In this document: piece by piece, positions 57,517-64,000 of the stretch
How the letters are laid out: each line of letters starts with the position of its first letter
Position numbering within the stretch: position 1 is the first letter of the stretch
Assembly: GCF_029784155.1 (NCBI RefSeq)
Contig: NC_073693.1
Span: 27,874,002-27,938,001 of the forward strand
Reading direction: 5' to 3'
Source: Uranotaenia lowii
Lineage: Eukaryota; Arthropoda; Insecta; Diptera; Culicidae
DNA: 64,000 bases
Program-made: the position numbers and the translations under genes
The notes under the pieces: generated by a model
What the model was told of the DNA's origin: nothing
The model's input: the letters and a program-made list of their open reading frames with translations, nothing else
The model's database searches: none

Positions 57517-58350
57517 GAACGCTATAGAAGTTGATCACATGAAAAGGTATTTTAATAATTTAACATAAACTTTAATTCGATACGTGATTTTTTTTTTTAA
57601 ATTGGATTGTTGACGCACGCCGTTATTAGAAGTGTTGTTTTGAACCACTTTTCCTGATTGTAAATGATTGTGCGTGATAATTGGACTTTGTGGAGGTTCC
57701 CAAGGCGTAGGCCAGCAATCTTTTTTTTTTCACAGAAGGTGCATTTAAATTAAAAAAGACTTCCTTATTGAGTAACTTTGACAACATGAAAAATATTATG
57801 CACGTTCAAATCTTGTTTAAGTATTTCAAAAAAAGTTAAAGTTACAGTTAAGTTACAGATAAACACTTTTTTATATCAATTATAGGGTTTAGAAGCAACT
57901 TTAATTGATTCGTATTAGTATTTAAAGTTATTCAAGGATTGAAAGTTCATTGATAGTATTTTATAAATTGGACAATGAGATGACGAAGTTGATTACAAAA
58001 TGTACTTACGAGTTTTGTTTGTGAACATAGCTTAAGAAAATTTTAGTTTATCCGACAGTAAAACTATATTCATAATATATAAAAAAAAACCTGCCATTGA
58101 AAATTTAACGTAAAAGGTTAGTCAGAGGTTTCGTAAATTAGAAAAAGTTCAAACCAAACTAGAACACTATTTTTGATCAAGAAGAAAGCAAATTATTGAA
58201 CCCCGTGAAAACATTCTACAACATGATTTAAGAATTTTGCAATGAACTGTGCAGACATTAGGTGGATAGGTTGAACATTCAAAATCATGCACTTGTCAAA
58301 AGTGTTTCCCGATATTATCCCTGAACCCACACTCCCAAACAAACCTTTTT
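57517..58350. other. No gene recognised
   Basis: AT-rich sequence without supported features. Confidence 0.35.
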
Positions 58351-58645
58351 TGCTAGGATGCAGAGGTAACCTCGGTCCTAAAGCACAAATTTATTTCTTT
58401 CATCCTTTTCTCTATTTTTCCTACCTATCTATTGACTACTAGGACGTGGCCGGCGCCGTTATTGACGTTTAAAGAGAGAGCATCAGTTTTGTGCATTGAG
58501 AATGAGTTGCTAGTCCCAAGCGTCATTCTTTTGACCCTTGCGCAAAATTGATGGCCTCGGTCAATCACGGAGTAGCAACCATTGGCGATGTGGAATTCGT
58601 TCTACAAAGCCACACCAGCGATCGTTGAGTTCAAAATGCTAGGAT
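58351..58645 (+). mobile_element. SINE-like retroposon with 9-bp target duplication
   Basis: A 277-bp GC-richer insert (58360-58636) flanked by perfect direct repeats TGCTAGGAT (58351-58359 and 58637-58645). It begins GCAGAGGTAACCTCGG, contains GGACGTGGCCGGCGCCG and GGTCAATCACGGAGTAGCAA, and ends in TTCAAAA. There is no tRNA A/B-box pair that I can see, so its RNA origin is unknown. The sharp edges and duplication argue for retroposition. Confidence 0.6.
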
Positions 58646-58808
58646 TTATTGTTTTTAGAACTGTCACACTAAGCATTCCTTGCAATACTTAACTCAACTA
58701 AAAATACGAAGTTTAAAATATCAAACTGTTTTTTTATTCATTCAAATATTTTTATAGTTGAAAAGCATTTTGGATTTGACAATTTAAGGTGGATGTGAGT
58801 AGTCGATC

Positions 58809-58831
58809 AAGCTAAGCTAAGCTAAGCTAAA
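58809..58831. repeat. (AGCTA)n short tandem repeat
   Basis: Four successive copies of AAGCT/AGCTA. Minor. Confidence 0.8.
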
Positions 58832-59208
58832 ACTTTTGTGGTAGACTCAACCTTTTCCGGTTCTTCCCTTCAAAATAATTGGTCCGTGCTTGATGAAAAC
58901 GCTTTTTATAAAATCTCTCCACGATAATTTTCTACTCCTGTCATTGTTATCTTATCTTTTTTTTCATCCATTTCTGATTTTCAGAACTAGATACTTTCTT
59001 ACTTAAAGAACATGACATTCACCGATAAGGCTGTAAAAATTAAATAGGTAACACTTTTATGAAGTTTCACTGTTTTATACTGGAAAACCCTAAATTTAGC
59101 CAATGGTTTAAAACAGAAAATCATTCAAATACAATGTTTTTTTTGCTTCCTTCTCTCAAATTAAGCAGAATTTTTTTTAAAGTTAAATAACTTGTTTTGT
59201 TTAGCATT

Positions 59209-59665
59209 TAAGATTGCCAGAATATTTTCCGAACATATCCGGATCGGGTGAATCAGGCAATTTAATCTTAAATCCGGGCATCTGATTTAAAAAATTTCAA
59301 ACAAAAATCCAGGCAATATCCTAGCAAATTTGGTCAAAACCACGGAACTATTCAAAACAATTTAAATGAATACAGTTGAAAATATATTTTTACAACAAAA
59401 CATAACAGCTCATTTAAAATCTTATTTTAGGCTTCCGAGAACTGTTCATGATTATTAAGATTAAACTTGCTCAAAAATCGCTTCTGGACGCCAAAATAAA
59501 AAAATATATAATACCTAAATTCGTTTTTTTTTGTTCAATTTGGAAAATAAAGAAAAAAATGTGTGAAAAAGCCAAGCTTTTTTTCTATGAAATCCGGGTA
59601 ACCGGCCGCAGCGAACTTTTCCTAAATTTGGTGTCAAATATCCGGATAAGTTTGCAATTTTTCAA
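59209..59665 (+). mobile_element. CCGGGCAA-family element, diverged copy
   Basis: AGATTGCCAGAATATTTTCC, AAATCCGGGCATCTG, AATCCAGGCAATATCC and, toward the right, AAATCCGGGTAACCGG and AATATCCGGATAAGTTTG follow the same order as 41239-41647. Ends have decayed. Confidence 0.55.
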
Positions 59666-60253
59666 GCTTATTTTCGCATCACCATAAAAATTGGGTTCAG
59701 TTAAGCGTTCTTGAAACACGTTCTAGAGATGTAAATACTTTTTTTAAGATAACATTCTTTAAGTTATTTCCTAAATGATGAAGGCTCCATATTTTTCTCC
59801 GGAGTCCTAGCCGAATCCCTTGAATATATAGCTTAAGAAAAAAGGAATTCCGCATAAAATAAAACAGGACTACCGAGCGAAAAAAAAAATCAATTTTAAT
59901 TCAAACAACGAATAATTGGACGAGTTAAAATATATAAAATTGGTAGATGATCAAAATCGGCTGTTTAAAATATAAAAACTTTCTTCAAATTTGGGATTTC
60001 AATTGCTTTGTACTACAACATTTTCGACTGAAGTGTTCACATATGTATGGAAATGGTCATAAAAAATTGGTTTTTAAAAGTTTCCAAAATGTCTCACTTT
60101 TTTCAGCGATGTCCCGCATTTTATTCATGAAATGTCCCGCTTTTTTCTAAAAGTATCTGGTAAGCCTAGTTAAGAGTGTAAACGTCAAACGCACACGTGA
60201 ATAACTTAAACAAGAAGCGCAAAACAAAACGAAATCTATGGAACGAAACAAAT
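59666..60253. other. No gene; TGTCCCGC-type transposon end at 60085-60171
   Basis: ATGTCTCACTTTTTTC, GATGTCCCGCATTTTATTC and AAATGTCCCGCTTTTTTC precede CTGGTAAGCCTAG (60159-60171). This looks like the right terminus of a hAT-like element with subterminal repeats; GTTAAGCCTAGTC at 56550 might be its other end. Otherwise AT-rich. Confidence 0.4.
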
Positions 60254-61204
60254 TAAGGCTATGATCATTTAGTATCCGGGCAGTTACAAACGTGTGTATT
60301 TCAAAAACTATTCATTTGATCGAAAAACTTTCTATGGAGGAAATGAAGGTATTAAAATGACAATTAATATAAAAATATAAAAAAAATATTTATCGATGAT
60401 TTCAAGAAATACTCTTACTTTTTCATAAAATCTCTTTTTTTATCTTTGCACACTTTTAACAGTCATGTATTGATCCATTATTTTTACCACATAAGCAAAA
60501 CCTTTGCAAAATCATGATATTTTACACAAACTAACCTGGAAAAAGCAATTCGAATCTGGTTGGAACCTTTTCATGAGTAGTAGGCATCTCGAAGAATTTG
60601 ATCTCTTAAATCCGGTTTTAACATAATTTTTTTGTCCATCAGAACACATCTGTCATATTGCGTAAAAACCGGATACACAAATTGCGATCTTTGGAACTGA
60701 TCATTATTAGTTATTTACTTGGTGTCAACTAGTCAGGCAACACTTTTTGCCTGCCGGAAATGCATTATTTGAATTATTTAAGGAGTCTGCATTCAGTTAT
60801 CCCCAATAACCATAGACTTTTTACCATATTTAAGACCAAGGGTTGCACTCCGAAGGTTGGTTTGAACTTCGTGTTGATCCTAGAGTGGCTCCTTATACTT
60901 CTTAACCATTTGGTCCGAAAAAAAATCAGAAAAATACAACAGTTCATGAGTTCCCAAGTCAACAATGAAGAATTTTTGAGGCGCAAAATGCGTGAAAGGA
61001 GCAAATTTGTGCAAAATTATTTTTACCATGTCTTTTTGCATCGTAAATATCTCAAACACACGTTAACTTTAAAATCTATCAAAAATAGGCAAGATAGTCC
61101 TTTTCATAACCAACACAACGCTACTAAAGTTTCGCATATCCGAGCTCTATTAACGTAGATATCACCGAAATAAAGTGCCCGGATACAAAATGATCATAGC
61201 CTTA
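60254..61204. mobile_element. DNA transposon with 30-bp terminal inverted repeats
   Basis: Left end TAAGGCTATGATCATTTAGT continuing ATCCGGGCAG (60254-60283). The right end, 61175-61204, is its complement with two differences. TTAA is present at both outer edges, and TA within it, so either a piggyBac-like or Tc1/mariner-like target is possible. A 132-codon plus frame (60760-61158) is Lys/Arg/His-rich without catalytic motifs I recognise; it may be a transposase remnant. About 950 bp in total. Confidence 0.8.
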
Positions 61205-61859
61205 AGCTTACATCCCGAAGTTGAAGCCAACGAACTGGAAACTCAATTCGAGTTGCTTTGGTAAAGAGATGAGACAATACAACTTGTTTCCTCCCACTAC
61301 TAGGCAACGAGAGATACTGGGCGATGTTTTTTCTGACCCAGCAGCAAACTAAACCATCTCCAGCGGAAAAGAAGCCGTAGATCGAAGACAATACCGTGCC
61401 ATTAGTAAAACAAAATTTGGAAGACGAAAGAAAAATGGCACGTGAGGGTGAGTGAATCAAACCGAAGTTTTCCCCAGCAAATTACATCAAAATCGTCTCG
61501 ATTTTCAGTGCCGAAGCATAACCACTAGTTCGGCAATCATCGACACCTCGTGGGTGAGTAGCGATTTTGTTTGTCTGATAAAAAGCGAAAGTAAAGCCAT
61601 GATTATTGATCAGCATATCGTTGTTGGAGAGCTGAGTGTCGTTGTTTGGGATCTGGAATCGCCTTTGTGCGAGCCGACCAGCCCTCGTATGGCCAAGCCA
61701 GAACAGATCCAACTGGTAGCAGACATCGAGATGCGTTGAGCAGTGCAGCCAGGCAGGGCTGCCAGAATGCCTGATATATCTGAGATACTACCATTGATAC
61801 CTAAGGAAACCGAGTTGTTACATCACTCTTGTGTGTTTTGTCTCTCAGATGTTTGCATC
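61205..61859. other. GC-richer sequence preceding the R1-like element, unassigned
   Basis: Composition changes to GC-richer from about 61200. Several 70-95-codon frames overlap on both strands (for example 61452-61739 plus), none with a known domain. It may be the 5' untranslated region or early ORF1 of the R1-like retrotransposon that follows. Confidence 0.4.
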
Positions 61860-64000
61860 AGTAGTTTTCAGCAAGAGAAGAAGGTCCCAGTCACAGAAAG
61901 AGGTGCACTAAAGGGCATGTAGTCATAAGGATAAGATGCAGGAGTTTGTGCGAAGTACCAACAACATGCACACGCACATCAAGACCTGAGTGCCGATAAT
62001 GAATTTGCTTCTGCAGAGTGCTGTCAAGGAACGATCGGAGCTGGTGCCGGAAGCCAAGGCTGCGGAGATGAACTTGGCGGAAGCAAAATTGGTGGCTTCT
62101 CAAGGACCTTCGAAGGAGTCCAAACCGAAAAGAGCCGCGTCAAGAGATCACGACTCCCCCGTAGTAATCGATTCCTTCAAAAAAAAAAAAAAAAAAGGAA
62201 GGCGTACGGACTACGAGGGTGCCGACGGAGAAAGCAGTGGTAGAAGTTGGCGAATGATTCGTAAAATAAAGGAAAACGCGAAAAGTCGTCATGAAGCCAG
62301 AACCATCCCTGTGTGGGTTATCCTGAATATAACTAATGCCCTGTGCATACATAAGTGAGCTTCCCTCTTACTCCATAATCGTGTTCACTTCTGCAGCTGC
62401 TACGTGTGGTACTCCTCCATATTTTCACTTTCTACCTTTTTTCCACCGAACCAATTTTTTTTCACTTAACTTCACCGTCGTTTTTTTTCACTACCGTTAT
62501 CGTCAAATTTGCTCAATTGAATGACCACGGTCTCTCCTCGAACGGATTATCTCTCCCCAACTCACGTAGAATTTAATTTACTCATCTGGCATTTTTTCAA
62601 GAAGTGCTTAACTGGTTCAACTTGTTTTGGATAATAAATTAACTCTTATGTTATAGGTTTTTTCGGTTTCTTTCTTAGTTCTTATTATTCTCTACACTAC
62701 GCTCCGCCAAGTTAGAAGACGATCGGGGAGTTGAACACAATGTTGGATGAACTCGCTCAGGAATTTACAGGGAAGGCCCCTGTAGTGATAGGAGAATTCT
62801 TTAACGCTAGGGCGATTAACTGGGTGAGTAGGTGCAACAACCCCAGGGGATTTCTCAGCACCTATCGCAATCATGAAATACCAGATAGAACGTCATCACC
62901 TTTGCGAGCCCATCATTAAAAACTGACATGAACTGGTGAGTGTTTGACCATTACACGCACAGCGATCACCAGGCGATACGCTAAAGCGTAGGAGACCGAA
63001 ATCCGGTAGGTGTAAGGCAATTGCCAGTTCATGAGTGGAGATGGAACACAGTTTTCGATAAAGATGTGTGCACGAAAGCTAAAAACATGTATTAAGCGTC
63101 GCATGTCCATAATGCTGAGCAGTTGACGAAAATGATGGTAGCAATGTGTGACATGACCATGCCCAGAAGGAATTCAGCAAGTTGGGGCGACGATCAGCGT
63201 ACTGGTAGACCGAAATTCGGTAGCCTAAGGTCGCCGACCGGAAAGTGTCCGAAAACATTGATAGAGCCAAAAACTTGCGGTGAATAAGGCCCCTGGTCCG
63301 GACGGAATCCTAAATGCATTGTTGAAGGTGGCGGTACAGACCATTCCGGGTACTTTCAGAGTGATGCTACAAAAGTGTTCCAACGAGGGATCCTTCCCCA
63401 ATCTGTGCTAAAAGGTGGAGTTGGTGCTACAACCGGAACCTGGGAACTTCCAGGGCATCCATCATCGTACAGATTCATTTGTCTGCTGGACACCCTTTTT
63501 AAGCTACCGGTGAGATATTCAACAGACTTATTATCTACACAGAAGGCGAAAGTGGACTGTCGGACAGGCAGTTCAGTTTTTGGAAAGGAAGATCTACGTT
63601 GGACAATATCCGAACGGTGACAGAGTACGCGAATGTGCATATAAAAAAGCGGACAGATGTTCGTCACTACGCCACTGTGACGATCGACATTTAGAATGCC
63701 TTCAACGATGTCAGCTGGAAAGCTATTGCCAAAGCGCTTCACAGGATGCGTGTTGCTAACACCCTCTGCAGGATAATAGGAAGCTTCTTCGAAAATCAAG
63801 TTCTGACGTACGAATCAGGAACTGGGCTGCGATCTACTGCTCTATTTATCAGCAGGTGTTCCACAGGGCTCCATACTTTGGACCTGTGCTTTGGAATGCC
63901 ATGTATGACTTGGTGTTAACGCTGAAACCTACCAGCAGGCGCGCAGATACTTGGATTTGCTGACGATTTCATGCTCATGATCACCGGCGAAGCAATCGAG
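61860..64000 (+). pseudogene. R1-clade non-LTR retrotransposon, many frameshifts, runs off window
   Basis: ORF1-like remnants at 61930-62300 (MQEFVRSTNNMHTHIKT, then a Lys/Glu-rich stretch to 62300). An endonuclease domain is recognisable at 62730-62990 (LDELAQEFTGKAPVVIG, NARAINWVSRCNNPRG, then HSDHQAIR near 62950). A linker follows (AMCDMTMPRR near 63145). Reverse transcriptase begins near 63280 (NKAPGPDGILNALLKVA), with LLDTLFKLP near 63483, DRQFSF and RSTLDNIRTVTEYA pieces near 63560-63625, ATVTIDI then NAFNDVSWKAIAKALHRMRV near 63670-63750, VPQGSI near 63855, and GFADDFMLMITGEAIE at the right edge. Stops and frame changes occur between almost all blocks, so it is dead. R1 elements use the endonuclease to nick target DNA and prime reverse transcription. 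A ~300-bp non-coding stretch (62380-62690) separates ORF1 and ORF2 remnants. Confidence 0.85.

Overview
The window looks like intergenic or intronic DNA from a dipteran, most likely a mosquito (Culicidae). It is very AT-rich, has no intact host protein-coding gene that I can recognise, and is filled with decayed transposable elements. The mosquito call rests mainly on a DD37E Tc1/mariner-type transposase (the ITmD37E lineage, best known from mosquitoes), tRNA-derived SINEs, BEL/Pao-like LTRs, and non-LTR elements of the R1 and the RNase-H-bearing I/Outcast/Loner types. The species cannot be named from sequence alone.

Layout. 0.8-1.2 kb: a 9-bp minisatellite. 2.5-3.5 kb: a hairpin repeat and a GAGACCT array. 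4.07-5.10 kb: a composite repeat (143-bp array plus an antisense reverse-transcriptase fragment) that abuts a broken ITmD37E transposon (5.1-6.3 kb). 6.4-6.6 kb: a SINE with perfect target duplications. 7.1-8.05 kb: a GC-richer stretch ending in a strong splice donor, a candidate promoter and 5' exon. 8.5-11.7 kb: an array that inverts on itself, a dispersed repeat and a degenerate 9-mer. 13.6 and 15.4 kb: further SINE copies. 15.5-16.9, 20.4-21.7 and 55.6-56.4 kb: one ancient dispersed family. 22.1-23.0 kb: another GC-richer island. 26.16-26.86 kb: a MITE with poly-G ends flanked by TTAA. 28.65-31.45 kb: a nested cluster (TATTCGG-rich element, a 247-bp LTR pair with a short internal region, and a non-autonomous hAT element inside the left LTR).

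31.7-32.2 kb: a diverged tandem duplication. 35.4-36.7 kb: a solo-LTR-like sequence and another dispersed repeat. 37.3-39.2 kb: a second candidate promoter/5' exon followed by a GC-rich intronic-type island. 39.8-43.0 kb: a stack of non-autonomous elements. 43.9-46.65 kb: a dispersed repeat and then a near-perfect 1.5-kb palindrome. 47.9-52.0 kb: the second, larger composite, a 143-bp array joined to a reverse transcriptase/RNase H gene that lacks an endonuclease and carries one frameshift. 52.6-54.3 kb: a (TA)n tract and a Tc1-like element running into a 500-N assembly gap. 55-61.2 kb: small MITEs, a SINE-like element and a TIR element. 61.4-64.0 kb: a heavily mutated R1-clade retrotransposon continuing off the right edge.

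If a host gene crosses the window, it contributes only non-coding 5' exons and long introns. The two donor-terminated islands at about 8.05 and 37.9 kb are both on the plus strand, as alternative first exons would be, but this is inference. The most unusual item is the composite seen at 4.07-5.10 and 47.9-52 kb, where the same junction between a tandem array and a reverse-transcriptase fragment occurs at two loci.
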